Below, piece by piece: positions 46,196 through 56,700 of a stretch of 64,000 nucleotides of DNA. The number at the start of each line of letters is the position of its first letter. Position 1 is the stretch's first letter. The stretch is from the NCBI GenBank assembly GCA_937864265.1, contig CALMIR010000017.1, positions 1 through 64,000 on the forward strand, in the 5' to 3' direction. Position numbers and translations under genes: made by a program. The stretch is from an uncultured Saprospirales bacterium (GTDB lineage: Bacteria > Bacteroidota > Bacteroidia > Chitinophagales > Saprospiraceae). The notes beneath the pieces are model-generated. The model was not told the DNA's origin. It worked only from the letters and a program-made list of their open reading frames with translations, and did no database searches.

Positions 46196-47821
46196 TGGAT
46201 TATAATCCTTGTCCAAAAAATGGTAGCGAGCATCGTGTGGTGCTGCAATGGTTTTGCTTTCCACATCGATAATCATCACTGCCGGGCTTGTAGATGTTGC
46301 ATCTGCGGTTTTCCATTCTGGCAAAGTCGAATGATTTGGATTGCCTGTTTTGATAAAATTGGCAAAATATTCCTGCATGGTAGCGGACACCGTATAATCG
46401 TCCTTGGTCCAGGCGTAGTCGTCCACCAAATGCAAATTGCCCATACAATATTCGATTTCGCAGGCATGCGGAGCACCAACGGGTTCGGGCATGGGGGGCG
46501 CTTCTTCCCCTCTTTCCATGGTGCCGCCAGCAAACCCAGAAACTAGGTTTTGGTCTTTCAAAGGAGGCCGCAGCTTGCTGTACAAATAGCGATATACTGG
46601 CTGTTGGCTGTGTTTGAGGTGCAAATCAAACCATTTCCAAGTGCTATAGGCAATGAAGCGATCCGATGCCAGTGCAGTAGCGGAAAGCTCAATCTCCTTA
46701 GTCGTGCCATAGGGGTACAATTGCAGCACTTCCTCATAATCAGCTGGATAAGCCTCTTTGACTTTATTGAGATACGCTTCTTTGGTATAGGGCTGCCCTT
46801 GCATAAAAGCCATACCGGGTATTTCTGCAGAATTCCAGCCTAGTAGCAGCGGGACTTGGGCTTGCTCGCCGGCTTCAAATACTTCTGGCAAGGTTCTAGT
46901 CAAAAAATACCCGTCCACCACAACTGGAAAGCCAAACCTTCTCGATTCGTTGTAGAGTTCATAAATGTCCCGGGTAGGCAACTTTCTGAATTCTGCAAAG
47001 GTATAACCCGTATTTTTGACAAATTCAGCGCCTATTTTTTCCGCTTCGGCCAATGGAACAGGCGCCAGTGTAGGATGGATGCCCGCCCCGCTTTCTCCAA
47101 TAGCGCCAGCCAACAAACCTTTGGATAAAGGCGAAGCCATTTGGTAACTTACAGAAATAGAACCTGCCGATTCGCCAGCAATGGTGATTTTATTGGGATC
47201 ACCTCCAAAGGCGGCAACGTTGTCTTTGACCCATTGAAGTGCTAAAGCTTGGTCGAGCAGCCCGTAATTGCCGGATCCTTTGTACGGAGCTTCTGCACTT
47301 AGTTCAGGATGGGCCAAAAAGCCAAAAATATTCAGGCGATAATTGACCGTGATGGCTATGATGCCTTTTTTTGCCATACTTTCACCGTCATAGCGGTATT
47401 CTGAAGCGTCTCCGGCTACAAAACCACCTCCGTAGAAATACACCAAGACGGGTAGATTTTTGTTATTTCGGGTTGCTGGCGTCCAGATGTTTAGATAAAG
47501 GCAATCCTCACTGACCCCGTCCGAACGGGAGGCCATATCGCCAAACACCAGTGCTTGCATGGGTCTCGGCCCAAAAGCTTTGGTTTCTTTTATCCCTTTC
47601 CAGTTGTCTATTGGTTGGGGCGCTTTCCAGCGCAAATCGCCAACAGGTGGTTTGGCAAATGGAACGCCGAAATAGGTTTGAATACCTGTATGGGTGTCGT
47701 AGAGGCCTTCAACGATCCCGTTTTTGGTATGGACTTGGGTGGGAAAGGCATTTTTACCTTGAGCAGTCGCTTTCATGTGGATGAAAAGCATTAAAGTAGC
47801 AAAAAGAAATATGGATCTCAT
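46193..47821 (-). CDS. Secreted type-B carboxylesterase/lipase
   Basis: A 542-residue alpha/beta-hydrolase of the carboxylesterase type-B family with signal peptide (MRSIFLFATLMLFIHMKATAQ). Hallmarks are the GVPFAKPPVGDLRW start, the EDCLYLNIWTP motif, the oxyanion-hole YFYGGGF, and the nucleophile elbow GESAGS (Ser at about 214). The catalytic His is probably in GAPHACEIEY (about 452). It would remove acyl groups such as acetyl or feruloyl from polysaccharides or lipids outside the cytoplasm. It lies 144 bp downstream of susD on the same strand, but a strong terminator separates them, so it is either weakly co-transcribed or has its own promoter. Confidence 0.92.
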   Translation of the reverse strand: MRSIFLFATLMLFIHMKATAQGKNAFPTQVHTKNGIVEGLYDTHTGIQTYFGVPFAKPPVGDLRWKAPQPIDNWKGIKETKAFGPRPMQALVFGDMASRSDGVSEDCLYLNIWTPATRNNKNLPVLVYFYGGGFVAGDASEYRYDGESMAKKGIIAITVNYRLNIFGFLAHPELSAEAPYKGSGNYGLLDQALALQWVKDNVAAFGGDPNKITIAGESAGSISVSYQMASPLSKGLLAGAIGESGAGIHPTLAPVPLAEAEKIGAEFVKNTGYTFAEFRKLPTRDIYELYNESRRFGFPVVVDGYFLTRTLPEVFEAGEQAQVPLLLGWNSAEIPGMAFMQGQPYTKEAYLNKVKEAYPADYEEVLQLYPYGTTKEIELSATALASDRFIAYSTWKWFDLHLKHSQQPVYRYLYSKLRPPLKDQNLVSGFAGGTMERGEEAPPMPEPVGAPHACEIEYCMGNLHLVDDYAWTKDDYTVSATMQEYFANFIKTGNPNHSTLPEWKTADATSTSPAVMIIDVESKTIAAPHDARYHFLDKDYNP

Positions 47822-47878
47822 AAGTTATCGTTTTTGAGGATCAATTGGATCAAATATCGGTTGGTGCTTACTAAAAAG

Positions 47879-47915
47879 AAAATACAGCACCAAAAAGCTT
47901 TTGATGCTGTATTTT
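47879..47915 (-). terminator. Strong terminator downstream of susD
   Basis: AAAATACAGCA (47879-47889) pairs with TGCTGTATTTT (47905-47915). Inside, CAAAA (47891-47895) pairs with TTTTG (47899-47903), separated by one C/A mismatch, leaving a 3-base loop. On the minus strand it lies about 50 bp after the susD stop and is followed by CTTTTTAG. Confidence 0.75.
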
Positions 47916-47965
47916 AAACAGGGTTAGTTACCCCTGCACCATATAGCTAAAGACATTCAAGACAA

Positions 47966-49738
47966 TCAGAAGCCTTGGTTTTGTTTGATGTTTTCAACAC
48001 CATTCACCGTACTTTGAGTAATAACACTCTCAGGAATTGGCGCGTACTTGTGCTTTTCCTGGAAAGAAGCATTTGCCAGGTGTTGGCGATCGTTCTCTCC
48101 GGCCAGATAATCGTTCAGGTATTCAGCGATGTCGAAAGCCAAGCCTGTTTTTCCGCTTTCAGTTAAGTTATCCCAGCGAACCAAATCAAAAAAGCGCTGT
48201 CCTTCCATGCCCAATTCCAACTTGCGTTCAAAACGGATGGCTTTTAAAGCATCGGCTTTGCTGCCAAAGGAGTTATACATGCCAATCTGATAATTAGCTG
48301 CGGGAGTGCCGTCGCTTTTTTTAACAAAACCATTCGGGTTAGCTGCTCTCATTCTAACCATGTTTACCAGTTCCAAAGCCCTGGGTAGGTTGTCTAATTC
48401 CGCTTCTGCTTCTGCAGCCAACAGCATGACATCGGCTAAACGGATGATGGTAACATTCTGAGCGGTTAAAGCAAAACCCCAGTCGTAAGTACCGGCCAAG
48501 TTCGCATCCAATTCAGCTACGCTAGCTACGTTTTTGATTGGAGAATAAGGTCCACCGTTTGGAACATTACGAATCCAGTTAAAACCTGGGTGCACGCCCC
48601 AATCCAGATAAGGAATACCTCTGCGACCAACCGTCCAGTCCAAACGTGGATCCAGTGCTATGTCAGTTGGTGTAAAAGGTTCATCAGATGCAAGGCCCTC
48701 ATCATCGGGTACATCCACATCGTTGTAAGTATCTGGCATAGGTAAGCCATTGGCATCAACTTTGAAGGAATTCACCATGTTTTGAGAAGGTTGGAAAAAA
48801 CCGCAGCAACCAGCGCCTTGAGTAGAGCTTCCGTGAGGCTGGTTGAGTGTGTTTTCGTAATTGCCGTTCACAATATCACCGGCTGCGGAAGACTCATAAG
48901 CAAAGAGTACTTCTGTGTTGCCGCTTTCTTTTTGGGCATCAAAGTTGTCGTGGTAATTGGGCATCAATGCCAAAGCAGCGCCAGAAGCAGTCGTACCATT
49001 GGAGATTACTTGGTCGAACATGCCTTTGGCTTCTGCCCATTTGCCTTGATACATGTAGGTCTTGCCTAAATAAGCAGCAGCAGCCCATTTGTTAGCACGG
49101 CCTGCGGCGCCCATTGTGCCTGGCAAGTTCTCGAATGCAAACAGAAAGTCGGCTTCAATCATCGGCCAGATGTCCACGTCGTTGGTTACAGCTGAAAAGT
49201 CCACGACAGTTTCATCAATATAAGGCGGGTTTCCGAAAGTCTTTTTGGCTTCAAAGTGGAAATGGCCGCGTAGGAATCTAGCTTCCGCTGTAATTCTGGT
49301 GCGATCGGCATCGGTGATGTCTTCCGCCAGTGCCAGTGTTCTCAAAGTTTCATTGGCTTTGCCAATACCGTCGAAACTGCCGTTCCATTTATTGGTCAGC
49401 GTAGGATTACTGGGCTGAACCTCGTATCTTTCAACAGGATTCAAATCCACAAAGTCGGTCGATTCAGTTCCTTTGTACGAATCTTCGGCGCGGATACTTC
49501 CCCAAACCCAGTTGGAAGCACCACCTACTTGGTTGAAGTTGTTGTTGCCCCAAGATTCAAACCAGGAACCATCGAGTGCAGCATAAGTTGCAATCAACAA
49601 ACCTTCAACCCCCTTACTGTTTGCCAAAGACGCAGCTGAGTAGGCGCCACGTGGCGGTTGCTCCAAAAAATCATCTGAGCAGGAATACAGCCAAAAACCG
49701 GCCATAAGCACAAATACGAAAAAATATTTGAATCTCAT
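47966..49738 (-). CDS. SusD/RagB family nutrient-binding lipoprotein
   Basis: A 590-residue SusD-family lipoprotein. The start is the Met of MRFKYFFVFVLMAGFWLYSC, giving lipobox LYSC (Cys20); the frame is open 17 codons further upstream without a signal peptide. Family features are CSDDFLEQPPRGAYS, TPR-type helices (ARFLRGHFHFEAKKTFG), WAAAAYLGKTYMYQGKW, and the C-terminal FERKLELGMEGQRFFDLVRW and HKYAPIP segments. SusD proteins sit on the cell surface as a lid over the SusC transporter and capture glycan or other oligomer substrates. It is downstream of susC, from which a 147-bp inverted-repeat element separates it. Confidence 0.95.
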   Translation of the reverse strand: MRFKYFFVFVLMAGFWLYSCSDDFLEQPPRGAYSAASLANSKGVEGLLIATYAALDGSWFESWGNNNFNQVGGASNWVWGSIRAEDSYKGTESTDFVDLNPVERYEVQPSNPTLTNKWNGSFDGIGKANETLRTLALAEDITDADRTRITAEARFLRGHFHFEAKKTFGNPPYIDETVVDFSAVTNDVDIWPMIEADFLFAFENLPGTMGAAGRANKWAAAAYLGKTYMYQGKWAEAKGMFDQVISNGTTASGAALALMPNYHDNFDAQKESGNTEVLFAYESSAAGDIVNGNYENTLNQPHGSSTQGAGCCGFFQPSQNMVNSFKVDANGLPMPDTYNDVDVPDDEGLASDEPFTPTDIALDPRLDWTVGRRGIPYLDWGVHPGFNWIRNVPNGGPYSPIKNVASVAELDANLAGTYDWGFALTAQNVTIIRLADVMLLAAEAEAELDNLPRALELVNMVRMRAANPNGFVKKSDGTPAANYQIGMYNSFGSKADALKAIRFERKLELGMEGQRFFDLVRWDNLTESGKTGLAFDIAEYLNDYLAGENDRQHLANASFQEKHKYAPIPESVITQSTVNGVENIKQNQGF

Positions 49739-49821
49739 AATTGACAAATTTTGCTTTAAATGGATTAATAATGACGCATCATTCAACATGCTTTAGTTGA
49801 TCAGCATCCTAAAACAATTAA

Positions 49822-49968
49822 CCTTCTTTGACAAATGGTGTGGGAAAAGACTTCGCGGAAAACAGCGTAAACAATGATTTTCGCTTGCCGTACTTAAAGT
49901 AGGTTTGTTTATTCTAAAACCTGCTTTAAGTAAGGTATTGCCTTAATCACACCATTTGTCAAAGAACC
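49822..49968. mobile_element. MITE-like inverted-repeat element between susC and susD
   Basis: A 147-bp non-coding element with perfect 19-bp terminal inverted repeats: TTCTTTGACAAATGGTGTG at 49824-49842 and its complement at 49948-49966. Nested inside are CTTAAAGTAGGTTT (49893-49906) with AAACCTGCTTTAAG (49917-49930, one mismatch) and TAAGG/CCTTA (49931-49945). The 8-bp direct repeat ACAATTAA flanks it at 49814-49821 and 49969-49976, the right copy containing the susC stop codon. This is the structure of a non-autonomous transposon. It may also act as a stem-loop regulating susD relative to susC. Confidence 0.65.
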
Positions 49969-49972
49969 ACAA

Positions 49973-52900
49973 TTAAAAGGTTACATTCAAGCCAAGAATA
50001 AACTGCTGGGCGTTGGGATAACCAGTTTCGTCAATTCCCATACTCAAGTCGTTGCCACCTATATTAAGCAGATTTATGTCAGGGTCGGCACCTTGGTAGT
50101 TAGTAAGCGTAAACAGGTTTTGTCCCTGTATGTATATTCTAACCCGCTCCATATTCAGGCTTCTCAAAGTAGAAGAAGGCAGGCTATACCCCAATTGAAG
50201 GGTTCTTAACCTCAAGTAAGAACCATCTTCTACGTAGTAATCGTTGGAAGTACTGGTGGTAAATGAGGAGTAGCCGCTTTCCGTGCCAGGAGCCAATCTA
50301 GGAAGCAAGGCATCTGGATTTTCAGGAGACCAGCCATCGTTCAATACACGGGTACTTACACCGCCCACGAATACACGCATATCCGTAAAGTACTTGGTAT
50401 AGTTGTACAATTCATTGCCTTGATTCCAAATAAAGAAGGCGCTCAAATCGAAGTTTTTGTAATTCAATCCGAGGTTGACACCAGCAATAAAGTCAGGGTG
50501 GGGATTACCGATGAAAGTACGGTCGTCATCATCAATTACGCCATTGGCATCCAGGTCTTTGTATCTCCAGCCACCGATAACGGCGCCATCCTGTTGGAGG
50601 GCATCAATGTCAGCCTGGCTTTCAAAGAAACCGTCGAGTTGGTAACCATAGAAAGAAGCGATAGGATGACCGGCTTGTGTACGAGATACGTTGTTCAAAC
50701 GAGAAGCATTCTGTGTAAAGAAGGTTTCTGGATTGCCGTCAATGTCAATAACAGTATTTTTGTAGTGGGTAAAGGTCAAGGTGGCATCGTAGCTGAAATC
50801 AGAGCTGAATTTACCACGAGTGGTCAGAGATAGATCCACACCGCGGTTGCGCATTTTACCAATATTGATAAATGGCTGTGTAACAATAGGCTCCAATCCG
50901 TTACGGATACGCTGTACCAACAGGTCTTTGGTATCGTTGTTGAACCAACTGAAAGAGATGTCCACTTTGTAGTTGAACAAGCTCGCGTCAAAACCGACGT
51001 TCGTGGTTTCAGAAGTTTCCCACTTAGTAGCTGTAGATCCAACGCGCTGAGCGGTATAACCTTGAGCCAAGCTGGTTTGAGTTCTGGCAATATCGTAATT
51101 GGTGACCCCGATATTGGAGAAGAAGATCGAGTATTGGTTGTTCGGATCCACCACACGCTCGCTGCCCAATTGTCCCCATCCACCGCGGAATTTCAAGTCA
51201 CTGATGAAAGAGACATTGTCCATAAATGCTTCTTCGGATACCCGCCAGCCCAAACCAAATGCAGGGAAAACAGCGTAGCGATTGTCAGCACCGAATTTGG
51301 ATGATCCATCCCGGCGAATAGTACCATTGATCAGGTACTTGTCGGCAATGCTGTAATCCAAACGTGCAAATAGAGAAGCCAGTGTCTGATTGTAAATATT
51401 AGAACCAACAATGGGCAAAGCAGCCTGGTCGGTGTTCAAAGTAATGAAGTCTGGGTCTTCAAAGTCAAAGGTATTGGTGTTGACATCAGTACCATCACCA
51501 AAGGCTTTAATAGCTTCTGTTCCCAACAAAACACGGAGGTTATGGCTGCCAAAGTCCATGCTGTAGGTCATGGTATTGGTCCAAGTCCATGCGGTACTGT
51601 GAGAAAAGTTTTGGATATAACCCGTTGTACCTACGTTTTCAGAACGCTCATAAGTGCGGTAAGTGTAATCTTTGTACAGGAAGTTGCCGTAGTCGATACC
51701 GAAAGAAGATCTGAACACCAAATCTTTCACTGGTTCTAATTCGGCATATACATTACCAAAAACCTTCCAGTTGTTGCGTACGTCGTCTTTATTGCGGTAC
51801 AATTGAGCAATTGGGCTGGTACCATTACCAGATTCGCCTACACCGTTACCGCCCCAGCCACCGGCGATGTCATAAACAGGAATGTAAGGCACCATACGGA
51901 AAGACTGTGCCCATCCACTTGCTTCACCGCGGTTGCCATCGCTCAAGAATTCTTCGTACAATACCTGCACATTTTCACCCAAACGCAACCAATTGGTCGC
52001 TTTGAATTGAGAATTCAAACGAATAGCATAGCGATCGTAGCCGGTATAGACCAGTACGCCTTCCTGGCTGAAATAATTCATACCAAGGGAGAAAGTCGCG
52101 TTTTCAGTACCGCCACTTGCTGTCACCTGATGGCTTTGTATGAAACCAGTTTGGGTTACTTCATCAAACCAGTTGGTACCTGGGCTAGTTTCCAGAATCT
52201 GGTAGATATTGCCGTAGTCGGCAATGGAGTAAAGGGCTGGATTAGCTGCCGGATCACTGGCAGAAACACCTCCTCTAAAGCTATTGCTAACAATGATCCT
52301 ATCTGGAACTGTTGCCGTAGCCATCTGTCCAAAAACAGGATGCACAAAAGAAGGATCGTTGCTTCTTTTCAAATATTCTAGGTATTGCTCGGTGTTCAAC
52401 AATTCAGGGAAAGTGCTTTCCGGAATCACTTCAGTACCCACATACCCATCATAGGTAAGTCGGATAGAACCAGCTGTACCTTGATTGGTCGTGATAATAA
52501 CTACCCCTTGAGCGGCACGCGCACCATAGATGGAGGCAGCAGTAGCATCTTTCAACACCTGAATGGAGGCTATGTCCTGTGGGTTGATTTTGGAAGGATC
52601 GTCCGTAGGGACACCATCAATTACATAAAGCGGAGCGCTGTTTCCAAAAGAAGTAAAACCCCTAATCCGAACAGTAGCACCACCACCTGGCTGACCATTG
52701 TTGCTCACTACAACACCGGAAGCCCGGCCCTGAAGTGCAGTTGTCAGGTTGGCTGCAGGAGTAGTCAACATGTCTTCTGTATTGACAACCGAAACAGAGC
52801 CAATAATGTCTGCTTTCCTTTCAGAAGTATAGCCCGTTACGACAATCGCATCCAAAGCCACCCCTGAGTTGAGCTGGACACTGATGTTGGTTTGGCCATT

Positions 52901-53164
52901 TACTTCTACTTCCTGGGTCTGATAGCCCGTATAGGAAATTACTAAAACTGCATCACTGGCAGCGTTAACAGAGAAGACGCCATCAAAGTCTGTTACTGTT
53001 CCGGTACTTGTACCTTTAACAATTACAGTGGCACCGACTAGGGGGTCGCCCACATCGGCATCTACTACTGATCCGGTAACGTTAATGGCTTGCGCGAGCA
53101 AACTCCCTACGCCTAGAACCAGAATAAGACTAGTGACTAAAAGCTTGTGGCAAAGTTTCATCAT
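49973..53164 (-). CDS. SusC/RagA family TonB-linked outer-membrane transporter
   Basis: A 1063-residue SusC-family protein. A signal peptide (MMKLCHKLLVTSLILVLGVG...LAQ) is followed by a carboxypeptidase-regulatory-like domain (about 27-105, GSVVDADVGDPLVGATVIVK), the SusC-specific plug (about 110-230, DAIVVTGYTSERKADIIGSV, LQGRASGVVVSNNGQPG, YVIDGVPTDDP), and a 22-strand barrel ending FILGLNVTF. SusC forms the energised channel beneath the SusD lid and imports bulky oligomers. No N-terminal DUF4974/anti-sigma interaction domain precedes the plug, and no ECF sigma/anti-sigma pair is nearby. The leader is long (a -7 box at 53325 and a hairpin at 53204-53228). It is divergent from the ASPIC/FG-GAP gene. 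Confidence 0.96.
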   Translation of the reverse strand: MMKLCHKLLVTSLILVLGVGSLLAQAINVTGSVVDADVGDPLVGATVIVKGTSTGTVTDFDGVFSVNAASDAVLVISYTGYQTQEVEVNGQTNISVQLNSGVALDAIVVTGYTSERKADIIGSVSVVNTEDMLTTPAANLTTALQGRASGVVVSNNGQPGGGATVRIRGFTSFGNSAPLYVIDGVPTDDPSKINPQDIASIQVLKDATAASIYGARAAQGVVIITTNQGTAGSIRLTYDGYVGTEVIPESTFPELLNTEQYLEYLKRSNDPSFVHPVFGQMATATVPDRIIVSNSFRGGVSASDPAANPALYSIADYGNIYQILETSPGTNWFDEVTQTGFIQSHQVTASGGTENATFSLGMNYFSQEGVLVYTGYDRYAIRLNSQFKATNWLRLGENVQVLYEEFLSDGNRGEASGWAQSFRMVPYIPVYDIAGGWGGNGVGESGNGTSPIAQLYRNKDDVRNNWKVFGNVYAELEPVKDLVFRSSFGIDYGNFLYKDYTYRTYERSENVGTTGYIQNFSHSTAWTWTNTMTYSMDFGSHNLRVLLGTEAIKAFGDGTDVNTNTFDFEDPDFITLNTDQAALPIVGSNIYNQTLASLFARLDYSIADKYLINGTIRRDGSSKFGADNRYAVFPAFGLGWRVSEEAFMDNVSFISDLKFRGGWGQLGSERVVDPNNQYSIFFSNIGVTNYDIARTQTSLAQGYTAQRVGSTATKWETSETTNVGFDASLFNYKVDISFSWFNNDTKDLLVQRIRNGLEPIVTQPFINIGKMRNRGVDLSLTTRGKFSSDFSYDATLTFTHYKNTVIDIDGNPETFFTQNASRLNNVSRTQAGHPIASFYGYQLDGFFESQADIDALQQDGAVIGGWRYKDLDANGVIDDDDRTFIGNPHPDFIAGVNLGLNYKNFDLSAFFIWNQGNELYNYTKYFTDMRVFVGGVSTRVLNDGWSPENPDALLPRLAPGTESGYSSFTTSTSNDYYVEDGSYLRLRTLQLGYSLPSSTLRSLNMERVRIYIQGQNLFTLTNYQGADPDINLLNIGGNDLSMGIDETGYPNAQQFILGLNVTF

Positions 53165-53793
53165 GTTAAAATGTTTTTAATATTGTTTATAAAAATCAGG
53201 AAGACTCAGTAGTTGGTAATACCTGAGTTTTTGTTTATCTAAATATCACATAGTAATTTGGAATGAAGTAGTGCATAAACAAAAACTCATTGGTCTCCTT
53301 TTAACAATGATAGAAGACAGTTTTCAAAACTATCCGTTTTTAAATCCTCAATACTGGTCAATGGTTAGGAACACAACAAATAAATGATGCCACATCCGGG
53401 CAATGAAAATCATCAAACGGTCAGGAAAATGGTTTATGCAAATGATTGGTTCGTTGGAAAGCTGTAATTATTAAAGTGTCGCTTATGTTGAAAAACAATA
53501 AAAACAAGATAAAAAATGACAAGTATATATCCAGAAAAGACTTTGGATATATAAAACTGAAAATTAGGGCAACCCTGTGAAATATTTTTCTTGATATTAG
53601 ATTTGAAAGTTGGGTAATGGGGTATGAAATGTTAAAAATACCTTTATTTTGTAATGGCAAAGTTACAAAAACAAATACGATTGCCAAACTTTGTGACAAA
53701 AAAATATTTTTGATCCTTTATTTTGATCATATAAAGTTTTTTACTTTTAGCCATCTTCAAAATAATTCCTTGTTATTCAATTTCAAACAAGAT
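53165..53793. promoter_or_regulatory. 629-bp divergent regulatory region of the susC and FG-GAP genes
   Basis: No gene is seen. On the minus strand TAGTTTTG (53325-53332) is a -7 box for susC, though CAA at the -33 position is 16 bp away, one short of the usual range. The resulting leader of about 155 nt contains the hairpin ACTCAG/CTGAGT (53204-53228) with a T-run on the plus-strand side. The plus-strand promoter is listed separately. An open frame leads into the FG-GAP gene from 53617 but lacks a signal peptide. Confidence 0.5.
53681..53712 (+). promoter_or_regulatory. Promoter of the ASPIC/FG-GAP gene
   Basis: TTG (53681-53683), 21 bp, TATTTTTG (53705-53712): a full match to the Bacteroidota consensus, about 80 bp before the chosen ATG. 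It lies inside the upstream open frame, supporting the later start. Confidence 0.5.
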
Positions 53794-56700
53794 ATGAGCA
53801 AATTTTTGTTGGTCATTGCGGTCTTATCGACCATTATCCTGCTAAACAGCTGTCAACCCGCTGATAACACTTTGTTTCAACTGATTCCCGCGCAAAAATC
53901 GGGACTGGAATTTCGGAATGATATTTTTGAAAACGATGATTACAACATCATCAAGGTAGAATATCTGTATAATGGAGGTGGCGTAGCCATTGCCGATTTT
54001 AATAAAGATGGCTTGAGTGATGTTTTTTTTACAGGAAATATGGTTAATAATAAATTATTCCTCAATACCGGTAATTTGAGGTTTAAAGATGTTTCGACTA
54101 TTGCTCAAATAGAAGCGCCCGATCGCTGGAAATCTGGAGTAGCCGTAACGGATATCAACTTGGATGGTTGGCCTGATTTATACGTTTGTGCTTCCATCGC
54201 AGCCGAACCTGAGAAAAGGCGCAACATGCTTTTCGTACATCAGGGACTTAACGAACAAGGAATCCCTGTTTTTAATGATATGGCAGCGCAATATGGGATT
54301 GACGACTCGGGCTACAGCTCCAACGCCGCTTTTCTGGACTACGATAATGACGGTGATATGGACTTGTATGTGCTTACAAACGTCAAGCAATATGGCGTCC
54401 CTGTTGTTTATAAACCAAAGGTAAATGACGGAACAGCAGCCAATACCGATAAGCTTTATAGAAATAACGGAGATGGCACTTTTACCAATGTATCAGATGA
54501 GGCTGGTATTGTTTGTGAGGGGTATGGTCTTGGAATTGCTCTAATAGACATAAATAATGACGGTTGGACAGATATTTATATTGGGAATGATTACCTGACC
54601 AACGATGTTTTGTACGTCAACAAAGGCGGTAAGTTTGTGAATGAAATTGACACCTTTATCAAGCACCAATCCAAATTTTCCATGGGAGTCGATATTGCCG
54701 ATATTAACAATGATGGCTATAGCGACATTACCACACTGGATATGCTACCGGAGAAAAACTTGAGAAAAAAGACTGTTATGGGCGATGCCGGATACATCAC
54801 GTATATCAACAACATGCGCTATGGTTATACCCACCAATACTCCAGAAATATGCTGCAATTGAACAATGGAAATGGCACTTTCAGCGAAGTGGGGCAGTTG
54901 GCAGGTTTGCACGAAACAGAATGGAGTTGGTCGCCTCTATGGGCCGACTTCGACAACGACGGCGACCGGGATATTATGATTACCAATGGCTTTCCAAAAG
55001 ATATTACCGACCGGGACTTTGTCAATTTCAGAACAAAAGTTGGGCCAGTAGCGACGGTGGACTATTTGCTGGACGAAGTGCCTTCGGTGAAAGTGCCCAA
55101 CTATGCTTATCGCAACGATGGCGCGCTTTCTTTTACTGATGTTACAAAAGCCTGGGGCATGAATATCCCTTCCTTCTCCAATGGTGCTGCTTTCGCAGAC
55201 CTGGACAATGACGGCGATCTCGACTATATAGTCAACAATATTGACGATGAGGCTTTTTTGTATAAAAATACCCTAAACGATGGTAAGGATAAAGCAGCCG
55301 TGAATCATTACTTAAGGATTCAGCTACAGGGTAGCCCTAAAAACCCATTTGGCATTGGCGCTAAGATCCGCATCGAAAGCGATGGACAGCAGCAGTTTTA
55401 CGAGCATTCCATTTATAGGGGTTATATTTCGAGTGTTGAACCTATTGTCCATTTTGGCTTGGGCAGCAGCCAGAAAGTTGAGCGCTTGAGCATTACCTGG
55501 CCCGACGGCAAACAGCAAATGCTCCAAGATATTAGTGCAGACCAAGTGATCCTGATCAAGTATGAGGACGCTCAAAAGGTAGAGAACCCCACAGAAGCAA
55601 GTGTTGCAAGTACTTATTTTCAAGATGTGGCTGCAAAATTGGGCATTGATTACGCACAACCGGATTATGATTTCGTGGACTTTAACATACAAAGAACCAT
55701 ACCGCATAAATTTACCCAAAACAACCCTGGCTTGGCTGTCGGCGATGTCAATGGAGATGGCCTGGAAGATTTTGTCGTTGGCAGCTATGCTAAGGATCAG
55801 CCGCGTTTGTTCTTGCAGCAGCAAGACGGAACATTCAGTCAACTGACCCTCGAGAAACCGGATGAAAAGCAAGTGGATACTGGCTTGTTGTTATTCGATG
55901 CCGATCAGGACAATGATTTGGATCTTTACATCGTCAGCGGCGGGTTTCAGTATTCTGAGCAGTTCGGAAGTGAACATTACCAGGATCGTTTGTACAAAAA
56001 TGACGGCAAAGGGCATTTTGCATTAGACGAAAGGGCACTTCCCGAAATGCGAAGCAGTGGTTCTTGCGTCCGGGCGACCGACTTTGACGGCGACGGCGAT
56101 CTGGATTTGTTTGTTGGTGGCAGGGTGCAGCCACATGCCTATCCCTTTGCGCCCACGAGTTATTTGCTAGAAAATGAAAAAGGCCGATTCAGCGTAGCTA
56201 CTGAAAAATGGGGCAAAGAGTTGGCGACTCTCGGCATGGTGACGGATGCCCTTTGGACCGATTATGACAACGACGGCACCATTGATCTGCTCGTTGCCGG
56301 AGAGTTTATGGCGGTACAAGTGTTTAAAAAACAAAATCAACAACTGATTAAGCAAAACCAGACAGGGCTTGAAAATTACAAAGGCTGGTGGAATAGCTTG
56401 ATGGGTGCCGACTTGGACAAAGACGGCGACATGGATTACGTGGCAGGCAACTTAGGTAGGAACAATTTTTACAACATGTCGGAAGAGCATCCTTTGAAAG
56501 TGTTTGCCGGAGATTTTGATAACAACCAAAGCGTGGATGCGATTATGGCCTGCTATTTCCGAATGGAGGACGACGAGAAAAGGCTTTGTCCGGTACACTT
56601 TTGGGAAGATTTGGCCAAACAAAGCCCCCGTTTTCGGCAGCGATTTTCTTACTATCACCAGTATGGTATCGCTACCATCGATTCGATACTCACGCAGGAA

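Noticed and set aside
53617..53793. 59-residue N-terminal extension of the ASPIC/FG-GAP protein
   Set aside because: It has no signal peptide; the lipoprotein signal starts at 53794 and a promoter match lies within the extension.
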